Shown here piece by piece: positions 22,703 to 34,586 of a stretch of DNA of 64,000 nucleotides. Source of the DNA: Chamaecrista fasciculata (lineage: Eukaryota > Streptophyta > Magnoliopsida > Fabales > Fabaceae); the NCBI GenBank assembly GCA_003254925.1, contig QANZ01000136.1:67246-131245 (forward strand), given 5' to 3'. The translations under genes and the position numbers were made by a program. The notes under the pieces were generated by a model. That model did no database searches. It had not been told where the DNA came from and saw only the letters and a program-made list of their open reading frames with translations. How positions within the stretch are numbered: position 1 is the first letter of the stretch; every line of letters begins with the position of its first letter.

Positions 22703-23702
22703 TTATATATATAATGTCAGAGTGAATAAGAACTTATAGCGACCAAAATAATTTGTGACGATTTATTTGAACGATTCAACTACCATATATATGTAAAATG
22801 GAGAAAGAGTCCCACATGATGACTTATGAGATGATGTAAAATTTATAATTGCCCCTTTTTTTAAAAATAATAATAATAATAATAATAAGCAGATTAATTT
22901 ACAACGTCAAAGAGAAGTTTGAGTTCTTTTAATGTGGGAAGGAAGATTTGTCATGAGTTGACTATTTTTTTTTAAGACAAGAGTACTTTCATATTTTTTA
23001 ATAGTACTTTATTTTTTTTATACTCAATCATATCATTAAACTCTAATTTTTTTGTCAATTATTTGTATCCGTATATCGTCAATCTTAAAAGTTAAAATAC
23101 TTCTCAAAGAGAAGTTTAAGTTCTTTTAACTCATGAATTGTATTTTACTTTATATTCTGAAGCAACATTATATTTGATCAATTTAAGGATATAATTATTA
23201 TAAACCTAAATTTAGGGTATAATCAACAATAATATAAAAATGTAATTTTATTAGTTTTTCTCTTGTTTTCTCCTCATTTATTCAAAATTAATGGGCCTAA
23301 ATTTCCTAGTAGCAACAATGCCTCTCACATCAGAAAATAAACGAGTAAACTCTCAAACTGGTCCCCGAATTATTGGGTCGCTGACAGATTGGTCCCTGAT
23401 TTATGGAAATTGACAAATAGGTCCCCGAATTTTACTAACGTTAGTCAAATTGGTCCCTGAAGCCGTTAACTGCTGCGTCAGCAGTTGGAAAACTAAAAAA
23501 AAAAGCCAACTGTGCGTGCCACATCAGCATTAATAATAAAAAAAAATATTTCATTCAAAATTCAAATAGGTCCCTGAGTTATATTTTTATCTCATTATTC
23601 TCAATTTCCCCTCTTTTTCATCATCTTCATTCATTTTAGTCCCAAATCCTCAAAATAAAATTGTAAAATGTCCCNNNNNNNNNNNNNNNNNNNNNNNNNN
23701 NN

Positions 23703-23790
<88 letters not shown>

Positions 23791-24360
23791 GGTTGCATTG
23801 AAATTCATCCCAAATATATGAGACTACAACTATAATTTGATTAAAAATTAAAGACTAAAAAGTGTATTTCTAATATTTAAAGACTAAATGGTAATTGTTT
23901 TTAATAAGATTTGAGTTTCTTTTTCTATCAATTTTACATTACATATCAGGGATTGAATTGTCAACTCAGTGATCTTTCAGGGACTAAATTATTAATTTAC
24001 TCAAATATTAATATTAAGTTTTATAATACTTTTGGATATCATTTGTCAACAGCTTTAATTAGACTGACAAAGAACTCGTCGAGAGTAACCTATAATTTTG
24101 ATTTTTTTTTTATCTTTGGACTTGAAATGAGAGAAAGATGATCGAATTTATGAAACAAGCGACATATTTTCGAGTCTGATCTTATATTCAAATTGATTTT
24201 GTTTGCTGATAACTCTAACTAAGTAAAAAAAATAACTCATCAAATTCAACCCATAATTTTGATTTAATTGCTTTCGGTTTGAAACAAAAGAAATATAATC
24301 ATATTCAATAGTTAAGAATCAATAAACTCACAAGACAGATTATGCAATTTGAACTAGCAA
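22703..24360. other. Repeat-rich spacer with assembly gap
   Basis: It holds the third copy of the HMA upstream block (22740-22970), a repeat of TTGGTCCCTGA type at about 23340-23600, a 28-base N gap at 23675-23702 and an (AAT)n run at 23703-23788. The sequence on both sides of the gap repeats 21636-22075, which suggests an unresolved assembly join. From 23905 there is a short match to 32437-32480. Confidence 0.6.
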
Positions 24361-25009
24361 TTTAAATCCCATGATTATATAACCATACCCCATATAAAGT
24401 TGTAGTGTGGGAAAATATCTTAGTGGTATATTCCCATGTAAGATGCATGAGTGAATAACTGAATATTAGCCAAGTGTATATATATTCCAAAGCCAAACGC
24501 AACCTGGCACACAACAGCATTAAAGATTCACCTAGGATTTTCTGTAGGTGAAAACATGTGGTTTGAATATCAATCAAGCCACTGGGTACGCAACTTTCAA
24601 TAAAAAGGATCTCCAGAATCAATCAAGCGTTCAAGCCCAAACATTTTCACCCATTACCAGAAAAGGGTTTTCATAAGATTATCAAGAGAATTTTCTTTAG
24701 AATGCAGTTAACCAGGTTCTGTCGGGCAAGCAACTTCATGTGCAAAGGGAGGTGCAAGGTATATAATTTGTAAAGAAAAAAAAAAGCAACTAAAAGAGAT
24801 GTAAAGACAGATGGACCCGTAGCCCTACACGAAAACAAACTACATTAGTATTCAATGTTTTGGGGGAGCAAAAACAGAAATCAATGGCTTTATTGATCCA
24901 GCCAACTATCTCAAAGTTTCATCCACATGTAAGCAATTGTTAAAATTTATGGAGCTTTAAAGTAACTCAGAGACAGACTAGTTTCCAAGGCATTTTTGTA
25001 GAAGTGGCA
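24361..25009 (-). other. Probable 3' UTR and downstream flank of the 87-aa gene
   Basis: Less AT-biased sequence following the stop codon at 25010; no coding signal of its own. Confidence 0.4.
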
Positions 25010-26811
25010 CTACTCAAGTTTTACTTCTCTCGTCGGGGGATCCAGGTCCAAATAGGTATATGGTGCTGTTGGTTCCTCCCTGCATAGCCAAACATGTCAC
25101 AAGCAGTGCAATAAAACATACTAGATGCACAAAAACAAAGACAATATGGATAAGTAACTATTAAGCATAAAAATGCGAAGGACCATTTTATTGCTGACCA
25201 CTGAATTCCCATGCAGTATGTCATATATTCCTGATAGGGAGACCAAAATCTCAGGCCTTAAATTCAACATTGCATGTTTTAAGGAGTTTTCATACTGTTA
25301 ATTAAGTGATACTATATAAACATGTGTTGTATCTCCCAGATTGACAGATCATCTTGATCCTTGAAGATGAATGTTCAATTATTTTTCAAGTTTCAAGGAA
25401 TAGCTGATAAAAAGATGCTGAGTAGATTTGCAACATAAAATCTCACCCAGGTTTTGAGCGCATGCACTGCCAGAAGAGCTTGAAAGGTCCTGGAACTGTC
25501 TTGAATGGGTTCCCCTCAAAGCAGGCCTAAAGCATAAACAAATTAAATGAGTACAAGAGAGAGAGAGAGAGATGGGGAGAGGGGGGGGATCAAAGATAGC
25601 TTTCAGAAACTCGTTCATATTTCAAGTCATGTTACCATGAATCCATGATCCATGACTAAACCTAATGGGGCTGATTCGGTTGGTAAGAGGGGATGAAATT
25701 TTAACATGGGATTGATTCACCTGAGAAGCTCTTTGTGAGTAAAATCCTAAATACACTAGGCCAATATAGGGAGTTTGCCTTTAAGCCTAGGGGATTTAAT
25801 TTAGGTAAAGTACAAGCACACCTGTCACAGTAATACGAAAAAATAAATTATTCTTGGCTATTGGGAGGTTTTGAATGGAGCTCTTCCACTTCATGCATGG
25901 GTTTCCAAAAGCACTCGATGATCTGCCAACAGAAATGGGGAATGCTTTGTTGGAGTTACACTTGAGGCACTTTGCAAGTGCTCACAAAACATCATGAACA
26001 TCTTGTATATTATCATCACCTGGCTCATCCATATGAATATGATTTACCATGAACTTGTCTTTAGATTAGTATGTTCCAGCACTTGTTACCTAGTTCCATA
26101 ATAGGCGATCACCCATGGTCACAAATAGGCATACTCTCAACGAGAACTAGCACTAAGTAAGACTCCAACACTAGATTCTAAAACACACCTGCAAGTCTGC
26201 AACTATTTCCTAAATTTCTAGCCTTTTATGCTTTCTATAGGCTGACACCTCCATTTAGCTATCCAAATGTGTCAAATAACTTTTGAAGTCATTAGAATTC
26301 AATTAAAAGCCTTTTTCCATTTGACATAGGTTATAAATCTCTCCCATTTTCCAGGATTTATATCCAAAATAATTTGAACTAGTAGAGGGTGAAGATTCCC
26401 TTACTCACCCCCTTTTCCCCCAGAAAGACCACCCTGCGTCAAAGCAAAAATGCTGGCCACAAAATGAAACCAATCCACCCACAAACAATTCAATTGTATC
26501 AATCACATTCATTCGTTGGATTTCAAAAATCGAACGCTCCAGAGTCCTTTATTCAAAACGATGATTTCGAAAATTAACCCAATTAAGAAGCTGAAATCTA
26601 GATCAAAACGAAAATCCCAACGATTGAATCACTAGAATCAATTTCAAAGTAATTTCAAAGTAATCCCAACGATTGCAAAAAAGGGATTTGCATCTACCTG
26701 AATAACATCCTCAGCTCGATCGTTGCATCGATGGGCTTTTGGCTCACGATGATCTCCATCTGGCCTTCCCCATGGACTCTCTCTCCTCGGAACCGGCCTT
26801 GTCTCGCTCAT
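25010..26811 (-). CDS. Small conserved plant protein, 87 aa, function unknown
   Basis: Three coding exons on the minus strand, 26698-26811, 25447-25526 and 25010-25079; 264 nt, all GT-AG, frame unbroken. The protein starts MSETRPVPRRESPWGRP, has a cysteine/charged middle (KAHRCNDRAEDVIQACFEG) and a compact core VPGPFKLFWQCMRSKPG, and ends in YLDLDPPTREVKLE. There is no signal peptide or membrane helix. I recall close relatives annotated across land plants only as uncharacterised proteins, so I give no function. A 5' leader exon ends at 27187 (GTAAGT donor) and joins 26849 after TTTTACAG. The clean splice sites and sparse repeats in its introns argue for an active gene. Confidence 0.88.
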
Positions 26812-27240
26812 CTTCTCTCTCAAAAAATGGTTATATTTCGATGAACAAGCTGTAAAAGAGTCATTTAATATTTTAAAATTGTAATCTCCTATGAATAAGA
26901 ATAAAATGAAATAGAGAAGCGGTATAATGATTTTGCCTAAATTAATTACAGGGGACAGCTTGAAATCTATATATACCTATGTATGATTGTTAATCATTTT
27001 CATTTGTTTCCCTGATCTATTACAGCAGCTTCGCGAGGGTGCAGAATAGATAAGAACAGTGGGAAAAACAAGAGAAGAAAGAAAAATACAGAAAACTCAC
27101 GAGATTCACAAATTCGTCGACGGCGGCGACGGCAGCTAAAGCTCACACGACGGCGATGACCGACAAGGCAAGTGAAAATCACTTACGGGCGATTCTGGAA
27201 GTAGAAAACCGAACAAGCTTAGAAGAATGACAAACGACGT
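26812..27240 (-). promoter_or_regulatory. 5' leader exons and intron of the 87-aa gene
   Basis: Minus-strand donor CCC|GTAAGTG at 27187/27186 and acceptor TTTTACAG before 26849 define a leader intron. The sequence around 27100-27240 is GC-richer, with ACGACGTCGTTT near 27236. Short reading frames here are in the leader. Confidence 0.6.
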
Positions 27241-27368
27241 CGTTTTGGTGCTGCAATATGAAAGAACCAAAAAAGGATAAACCACATTTATTTTTATTCT
27301 AGTCTATTTTTTTTTTTAAAAAAATCAAGTTGGTATTTTAATTAATAAAACTTTTATTAAATTAATCA

Positions 27369-27651
27369 GGGTAAATTACACTTTGTTATCCTGTTCTATG
27401 AATGGATTTCACTTTGGTACCTTATTCTTTGTACCGTGAACATTTTAGTACCTTGTTCTTTCAAAAGTAACATTTTGGTATCTTGTTCTTTTCACCGTTA
27501 AAAGAACAGGGTACCAAAATGTCACTTTTGAAAGACATGATACTAAAATGTTAACGGTGCAAAGAACAGGGTACCAAAGTGTCACTTTTGAAAAAATAGA
27601 GTAATAAAGTGAAATCGGTCCATAGAACAAGGTATCAAAGTGTAAATTACC
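27369..27651. mobile_element. Foldback MITE related to the GGGTAAATTACAC family
   Basis: Starts GGGTAAATTACACTTTG and ends CAAAGTGTAAATTACC, with repeated GGTACCAAA/TTTGGTACC-like blocks folding on themselves. The interior differs from the copies at 7052 and 22335. The target duplication is unclear, perhaps based on ATTAAT. Confidence 0.75.
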
Positions 27652-28140
27652 TAATTAATTATTTAAATATTTTTAATTTATTCTATTTATGAAAATTTTA
27701 ATTATAATTTATCCATACAACTAATTATTAATTTTCTTTCAATACAGCAAGTACTTTTTATGGTATACTATGCTATAAATAATTAATTTTTTTATTTCTT
27801 TTTAATTTATAGTAAAAAAATTAAATTAATGATAATTATATTTTAAAAATTTTTATTTTCTAATTTTTATTTTCGGAAACTGAAAAATAAACATAGAAAA
27901 TCATAAATCTTAATCTAAATTCTTTACTAATATATTTTCTAAACCATATCTTACAAGTCCTAATTGACAACTATAACTTCCCAAAGCCAAGATGTTGAGT
28001 GGCACGCATCTCATTTGAACTAAAAACTCTCTTATGCTTTTTGATGCTATGGGGCTTACTACCACCCCACATGATATTGCTGGTTAGTTTTTGCTTTTTT
28101 CCTTTGGGCTTAGGCCCCTTTTCATAAAAAAAAAAAAAAC
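27652..28140 (+). repeat. AT-rich spacer ending in a LINE-like 3' tail
   Basis: About 28020-28140 reads TTGATGCTATGGGGCTTACT ... CTTTGGGCTTAGGCCCC followed by a 14-base A tract. This looks like the 3' end of a plant LINE that was truncated on insertion. No protein domain remains. Confidence 0.35.
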
Positions 28141-30097
28141 TCAAGTATCTATTTAATTGAAATAGAAAGGTTAAAACCTTGTTTTGGTCTTTGAATTAAA
28201 AGGTCAATTTTGTTTTAGTCCTTAAATTCTCTTATTTTTTTCACCATTTGTTCAAAATATTATTCTATTTGATTTATGTCTTCATTTCTAACCAAAATAG
28301 TTGAAATGAACTATTTCTCTCCCATAAATATTACAATAAAATATAGAAAGAATTTTATTTTTTTAAAATAATTTCTCTCCCATAAATTTGTGACTGATTT
28401 TTATTTTTAAAATAATTTTTTTATTCTTTATTTGTCAATTCACTTATTAAGACATATATAAGAAATGGATCATCCAATTCAAGTGTTAAGCTTAAAAATA
28501 ATGACATAAACCAGACTGAATTATATACTAATAGTGAAACAAATGAAAAAAAAATCAAGGATCAAAATGAAATTTTGACCAAACAAAAAAGTTACAAAGA
28601 GTCACATCAAGAAATTATGGTAAGGGTTAAAAGGTAAAAAACTTTTTTTTGTTTTCTCAAAACTTGAGTGTGTCTGTGTGTGTTCATACTTATCTCATTG
28701 CAATAAATAAAAAGGTAGTAGTTTAGCTAGCAAGTAGGAGGAAAAAGATAGAGAGAGTGCACATAAGATTCTGTGTCTCTTTCTACATACCAAAACAACA
28801 CCTAAATTTGAGCATCTTTTTTTTTTTGAAGCAACAAGCAGTAGCCAAGCACCAATTGTGCTGCATGCTTATTAATATCACAACCGACACTCTTTCTCTC
28901 TCTTTCTCTCTCTCTCTTCAAAGGCTGCTTGCTGCTTCAGAATCAGATAACATAACATAACATAACAACACATTCTCACACTCACTCACTCAGACAGACA
29001 CATACATAAGTAGACTAGACATATATAGACACGACTTGAGATGAGAGCAAAGCAAAAGCTATAGCTCAAAACAAAGACATTAATTAAAGACTTTTCACTC
29101 TTCACCGGCTTTTCCTTTCATAAACACATACATACAAAAGAAGAATCAAACACAAACTGCCAAAACTACTTTTAACTCCTTTTCAGTTCTCACCATTTCC
29201 ATCTCTATGCTCTTATTTATTTCAAGCCCCATATAATGGATTATAATCTTCTAACACTTCATGCTACTTTGGGTAATGGCTCCTTTCTTCTCTCAACATA
29301 AAAGGAACAAATATATAAATATTATCATTTTAATCATTGATTTTTTAGAAAGCTTGATTTAGTTTCCAAAACTTACAATGTATAAATCTAATTTACACAC
29401 TTTAGTTATTAAAAATCAAGGAAGTAAAAGATTTTAATTAGTCTGTAAGTCTATTTTTCAAGACATATTTGTAGGGTCAAAATAATTAAAATATATTTGT
29501 TTCATCATTTTTAAAAATTAAACAGTGTAAATTAAATTTTAAAGAGTTGAGTTTTTAACTGGTATATTTTTTAATAACCAGTTTATATGTTTACTAATAA
29601 AAAATGAGTGAAGTATCAATTTTCTTTGTAAATTGACTTAAGTCAGATCTATCTAAGTTTTAACTAATTTGACAATGTATAACAAGGTTAATTGAAGATA
29701 TAATACCATTAGGCATTAGCGGATAACATGACATGATAATTATCTCAAACATAATTTTTGTTATTAAAGATAGTTATTATATGTTTATTGTTTTGTTTTT
29801 TAGTGAAAAAAAAAGTCATTTTATAAAGGGAATTTGTCACGCCTATGAAAAGCATACTTGACTTCCTACCTAAAAAAAAAAAATAGCATACTTGACATGA
29901 CAATGTGTTATTTCTTCGCTTGTTCCATCTACTCATCATCATTAGTCATCTTCCTGCAACTTCATACATTTGTCTTCCATTCATTCACATCCTCAACAGG
30001 AAAATGAACAATAAATAAAATTTAATGAGGTCAAGATTCAGTATCCAAATATAGATCTGACTGAAATCATTTCATAACACATTAACTTTTTCTAAAG
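28141..30097. other. Intergenic region with a leader-like stretch
   Basis: About 28690-29290 is low in A+T runs, has (CT)n near 28892-28920 and (ATAAC)n near 28950, and looks like transcribed leader, but I find no coding exon after it. The rest is AT-rich. I tested this stretch for common miRNA sequences by eye and saw none. Confidence 0.35.
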
Positions 30098-31573
30098 TTA
30101 CAACAAAATTACAAAGAAAATAAAACACAGGACAAAATTTGAAACTAAAGATAGCAACAAAATGATTTGTAGATCCAATCCTGATGATGATGAGCTTGAA
30201 CTTAAGTTGCTATTATACAAAGTTGGCTTTATCCCTTCAGATTCTTCATCATCACCCATAGATTTGCCATTTCTGGTGGATTTTGAGTCCAAACAAGCAG
30301 GAATTTCCAAGTATGAAGAAGAAGAAGAAGACAAGTTCTTCAAGTTTTGCTCATTATGGCTTGTGCATAGCTCATTGTTTCCTCTTACATTCAACCTTTC
30401 ACCAAGCTTCTTAATGAAACCATTATTGAGTTCTAACACTCCACTAAGCTTGTTATGACTCAAATTTAGCTGATCCAACTTTGGAAGTGAACCCAAGTTT
30501 GAAGGAACTGGTCCTGTGAGATTATTATTATCTAATGACAGAGAAGCCAGATTCTTCAAAGAAGAAAAACTATAAGGTATAGGACCAGTTAACCCACATC
30601 CTGAGAAACTCACTGATTTGAGCCTTCCAAGGTTCCCTATAAACAAGGGTACCCCTGTTTTTATAGGGTTGTCATCAATGACTAAATATTCTAAATCCTC
30701 TAAACTTGATAGTGTTTCAGGAACAGGACCAATCAGAAAATTATGACTCAAATCAAGCAATATTAACCTCTTGAGCTTCCCTAATTCTGAGGGTACCTTA
30801 CCACTGAGCCTGTTTGAGCTCAAATCAATCTTTTGCACAACTTGAAGTTGCCCTATAGAATAAGGGACATACCCTTCAATCTCATTCCAACTCAGATCCA
30901 AAATAGTCAATTTTTTCATACCCCCAATTTCATTTGGGATTTGACCACTGAGGTTGTTGAAACTAAGGTCAAGCTGCTCTAGAAAACCCAACCCACCAAT
31001 CTGTGATGGGATTTGACCTTGTAGGTTGTTCTGGGACAAGCTCAGGACCCTAAGTTTAGGAACATGTCCCAAACTTGGAGGTAAGATTCCAGTAAGGGAT
31101 GGGTTAGATTGTAAGGTTAAGTGTTCTAATGAAGAGAAAGGACCAAAAAGTGTGGTGGGTAAGGTGATTGGTGATTGTGAAGCAACAAAGCAATTGAAAA
31201 TAGAGAGGCTTTTCAAATAAGGAAGCTTTAGTAATGAAAGAGATAAGTAAGCAGAAGATTTACAAGGAGGCGAGATAATCTCAGGGCCAATGTGAATCTT
31301 TGTGACATGAAAGATTTGTGATAGTGGGTTTTCATCATCATCATCGTTAACTTCACATTCAATACCTGGCCATGGAGTTTCAGTACAAGGTTGAGGATGA
31401 AAATGGGCCCAATCGGAATCTTCTACAAGAGCACCCATCACTTCAAAAAGTCCCAAAAGTTCGTTTTCTTCCATCATGGCGGTTTGGTTTAGGCGTGGAT
31501 TGACTCCCATTGAGATGATTCCACCTGAAAACACAAGGAAACAGAGAAGAAGAAGAAGATGCACGTAAGCCAT
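30098..31573 (-). CDS. LRR receptor-like protein without kinase, PII-2/TMM/RLP29-like (491 aa)
   Basis: Single uninterrupted exon. Order: signal peptide (about 1-21), N-terminal cap with DWAHFHPQPC and PWPGIECE, then about ten plant-type LRRs between residues 115 and 415 (e.g. LRVLSLSQNNLQGQIPSQIG, LDLSFNNLSGQIPNEIGG), a C-cap with NELCTSH, a Ser-rich linker, and a C-terminal membrane helix (about 467-490) with almost no cytoplasmic tail. There is no kinase domain, so it would signal through a partner. Known relatives: PIRIFORMOSPORA INDICA-INSENSITIVE 2 and TOO MANY MOUTHS-type receptor-like proteins of the plasma membrane. Several N-glycosylation sites are visible. The length is normal for the family. 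The exact orthologue is not certain. Confidence 0.93.
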   Translation of the reverse strand: MAYVHLLLLLCFLVFSGGIISMGVNPRLNQTAMMEENELLGLFEVMGALVEDSDWAHFHPQPCTETPWPGIECEVNDDDDENPLSQIFHVTKIHIGPEIISPPCKSSAYLSLSLLKLPYLKSLSIFNCFVASQSPITLPTTLFGPFSSLEHLTLQSNPSLTGILPPSLGHVPKLRVLSLSQNNLQGQIPSQIGGLGFLEQLDLSFNNLSGQIPNEIGGMKKLTILDLSWNEIEGYVPYSIGQLQVVQKIDLSSNRLSGKVPSELGKLKRLILLDLSHNFLIGPVPETLSSLEDLEYLVIDDNPIKTGVPLFIGNLGRLKSVSFSGCGLTGPIPYSFSSLKNLASLSLDNNNLTGPVPSNLGSLPKLDQLNLSHNKLSGVLELNNGFIKKLGERLNVRGNNELCTSHNEQNLKNLSSSSSSYLEIPACLDSKSTRNGKSMGDDEESEGIKPTLYNSNLSSSSSSSGLDLQIILLLSLVSNFVLCFIFFVILL

Positions 31574-31973
31574 TTGTGAAAATGCCTAGCTGAAAAGTGA
31601 GATTTTGAGATGACCTAGAAGAAGAAGCTGGGTTTTTCATGAGGATTATATTGAGGAATGTGAAGGGGAAGTACTTAAAGATGTGTTTTTTTATTGAATA
31701 TTTGAATTTGTTTGTGGTGTCAGTAGTGTGAAGAGACTGCAAAGAGAAAACAAAGCTGTGGTTGTTGCCTGCAATCTGCGAATGTTGAGTGTGACAGTGT
31801 GAGTTTGCATGGAATGGGGACTGAGATGGATCATCAAGAGAGAGGGATATTGGTCACCATAAAAGGCAACATCGCTTTTCACTTTTCAGAATCTTCAATT
31901 CGTTTTTCAATATTTTGATTGATTCATCACTAAATATTTCTGGGCAAAAGTACCTTCACTATCATTTAATATA
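31574..31973 (-). promoter_or_regulatory. 5' UTR and promoter region of the LRR gene
   Basis: Sequence upstream of the start codon, less repetitive than its surroundings. I cannot fix a TATA box or start site. Confidence 0.35.
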
Positions 31974-32247
31974 GAGTAAACTAACAATTTGGTCCATCAA
32001 AGATCACCAAGCCGACAATTCAGTCTCTGAAACATTGAAATGCATAATTTAGTCTCTGAGCAATCAAAACAGTATACTAATTAGTCATTTTTATGGACTA
32101 AATAAGTAAATAGTATATTGTTTTAATCTTTTAGGGACTAAAAGGTATACTCTTTTGATCTTTCAAGGACTAAATTGTACATTTTGGTCTTTTAGGGACT
32201 GAGTTGTTGGCTCGATAATCTTTCAAGGACTGAATTGTTAGTTTACT
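31974..32247. mobile_element. MITE, AGTAAACTAACAATT ends (older copy)
   Basis: Terminal repeats of ~21 bp: AGTAAACTAACAATTTGGTC and, from the right, AGTAAACTAACAATTCAGTC. The flanks TTTAATATA and TTTTAAATA are imperfect 9-bp copies. Related to 33160-33405. Confidence 0.75.
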
Positions 32248-32255
32248 TTTAAATA

Positions 32256-32606
32256 GAGGAAAAACTATTAATTTCATCCCCAAACTTCACACCAACTATC
32301 AATTTCGTCCCCAATCTTGTTTTACTGTCAATTTTATCCCCAATGTTTCACATTTTAGTCAATTTTATCATTTGACTAACGTCTTTTAATAAAGTAATAA
32401 CAGACTGTATCATGTTTTTCAATCTGACTTAGGATTTGAGTTTCTTTTTCAATCAATTTTACATTATATATCATTAGTCACGCAGATTACGGCGATAATA
32501 TTTGGTTAAAGTAAGAGCAAAAGATATAATTAACCAAAATGTAAAACATTGGAGACAAAATTGACAATTAATGTAAAATTTAAGGATAAAATAAATACTT
32601 TTGCCC
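32256..32606. mobile_element. Second MITE inserted next to the first
   Basis: Ends GAGGAAAAACTATTAATTT and (from the right) GGGCAAAAGTATTTATTTT; flanked by TTAAATA at 32249-32255 and 32607-32613. It is absent from the paralogous site at 33405. A relative lies at 61283-61620. Confidence 0.7.
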
Positions 32607-32833
32607 TTAAATATATTATGGAGTAAGTGTCACTTGTACCACGAATAATAACCACATGACATAAATTTAAATATTTTATTATATCACTATAATAAATGTA
32701 TATTGTAATTTCAAGGGCAAAAGATCCAAGTCTCCCATGACATGTATTATAAATGTATATTGTAATTTTTACATTTTTGAACCACATAACTAAATTATTT
32801 ATTTTTTTAAATAAAGAAAATGTAGTCCTCTTT

Positions 32834-33073
32834 TAATTTAATAATTTGCTCAACCCACTTAAAAATAAAATTGGAAGTTATGCTGACATTTTGCCACTTC
32901 TACATAGCAAAAAAGAATTAGCAAGCTGATATATATACATGCCATGATATGATGTAATTTAATAATTTGCTCAACCCACTTAAAAATAAAATTGGAAGTT
33001 ATGCTGACATTTTGCCACTTCTACATAGCAAAAAAGAATTAGCAAGCTGATATATATACATGCCATGATATGT
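32834..33073. repeat. 121-bp tandem duplication
   Basis: Two adjoining copies (TAATTTAATAATTTGCTCAA...) starting at 32834 and 32955, identical over about 119 bases. Confidence 0.95.
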
Positions 33074-33159
33074 GTAAACAAAGTTAGGAAAGTTCATTAA
33101 ATTTAATAATACCATATAAATATTTCTTGGCAAAAGTACCTCCACTATCATTAAATATA

Positions 33160-33405
33160 GGGTAAATTTACAATTTGGTCCCTAAAAGATCACCGGGCTG
33201 ATAACTCGGTCCTTAAAAGATTAAAATGTACAATTTAGCCCCTAAAATATCAAAATGGTATACAATATACTAATTAGTCCTTTTTATGGACTAAATAGTA
33301 TATTGCTTTAATCTTTCTAGGACTAAAAACTATACTATTTTTGATCTTTCAAAAACTGAATTGTTAACTCGATAATCTTTTAAGATCCAAATAATTAATC
33401 TACTC
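33160..33405. mobile_element. MITE, same family as 31974-32247
   Basis: 246 bp with exact 9-bp flanks TTAAATATA at 33151-33159 and 33406-33414. The surrounding sequence (GGCAAAAGTACCT on the left, TATTATGGAGTAA on the right) is the same as around the 31974 element, so the whole block was duplicated. Confidence 0.8.
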
Positions 33406-33414
33406 TTAAATATA

Positions 33415-34346
33415 TTATGGAGTAACGGTCAGTTGTACCATAAGTAATAAATAAATGGTAGCTAATAAATAAATGAAGAATATCTATTTATGTTATTAAA
33501 AATAATTTTTATAATAAAATCTTGTTATGTTATTATCTCATTATCCCATCCAAGATTATAGCATATAATTTTTTATTTGGTGATCTTATTTTATTTATTA
33601 AAATTATTAATAATTAAAATAATTAACTATAAAAATCAAAATATTAATGAAGACAATAGGTCTTAACGAAGTTGACTTATCAAAAAAAAAGTCTTAACAA
33701 AATTGCCTAAAATAATAGTGATTAAGATGAAAATTGATATATTTTCTATTTATTAAATTTTATAAACAATTATTCTTAAAATAAAAAAATATTGCCTAAA
33801 ATCATGGAAAATCTTATGAAATTTGAAAACCAATGACCAATAGAATGCATCAATTCAAAAACTCATAATCCGAAATTGAAGGGAATTGAATGATGATTTT
33901 TTAATTAGTTAATTACATTGACATAAATCACATAAAATCAACATAATTAGTAGATTTATTTTATTTTAATGAGATTTCATTTTTATCTTTTCCTATATTT
34001 AAGAGTGATTTGGCAAAATTTAATTTTAAAAGTGTTTGTTGTTTACTTTGTTAAGATTTAAATGCGACTTATCCAAAAATTTGGCAAAACTCAAAACATT
34101 ATAAAATGCTCACCAAATAATAACTTCTTTATTTTACAGAAAAAAGAAGATCTTCCAAACAACTATAAATTTCTTAATCAGTATAAAATATATCTAATAA
34201 TAATTAATGCTAATCCATACCAATTTTGACTAAAAATTACAACACACCCTTGAACTCAAATTACTCAAAATATTAATTAAGTTATTAAGCAACAAAAAAA
34301 ATTAATTAAGTTTATTATACTGCAACTTTAATTGTATATAAAAAAA
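33415..34346. other. AT-rich intergenic sequence
   Basis: No gene seen. The last ~110 bp, with 34587-34670 on the other side of the MITE, are paralogous to 45165-45320 in reverse orientation. Confidence 0.5.
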
Positions 34347-34586
34347 GGGTAAGTCTATAATGCAAAGTTTGATTCTTGACATGGGATGCAATGGGTTACG
34401 AGCCAATAATATAATGACACGTGGAAGAGTTAGTTATGATATGACTCCATACACAATTTTGATTGGTTGAAAAAGTTATTATTTTTTATTATTTTTCAGC
34501 ATTAAATTATATCAATGGCTATAATTATGCCACATCAACAATTGCATCCCATGTCAAGAATCAAACTTTGCATCTTAGACTTACCC
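34347..34586. mobile_element. 240-bp MITE with ~46-bp terminal inverted repeats, MULE-like
   Basis: Left end GGGTAAGTCTATAATGCAAA; the right end in reverse is GGGTAAGTCTAAGATGCAAA. Exact 9-bp flanks ATAAAAAAA at 34338-34346 and 34587-34595. A paralogous empty site exists at about 45235-45250. Confidence 0.95.

Noticed and set aside
24362..24622. 86-codon hydrophobic ORF
   Set aside because: It lies in the 3' flank of the 87-residue gene and shows no protein-like features.
27000..27182. 60-codon Arg-rich ORF on the minus strand
   Set aside because: It falls in the leader exon/intron of the 87-residue gene.
28740..28790. Possible miR156-like precursor (GATAGAGAGAGTGCAC)
   Set aside because: The mature miR156 sequence is absent and I see no matching arm that would form a precursor.
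30162..30458. 98-codon plus-strand ORF
   Set aside because: Antisense shadow of the LRR gene.
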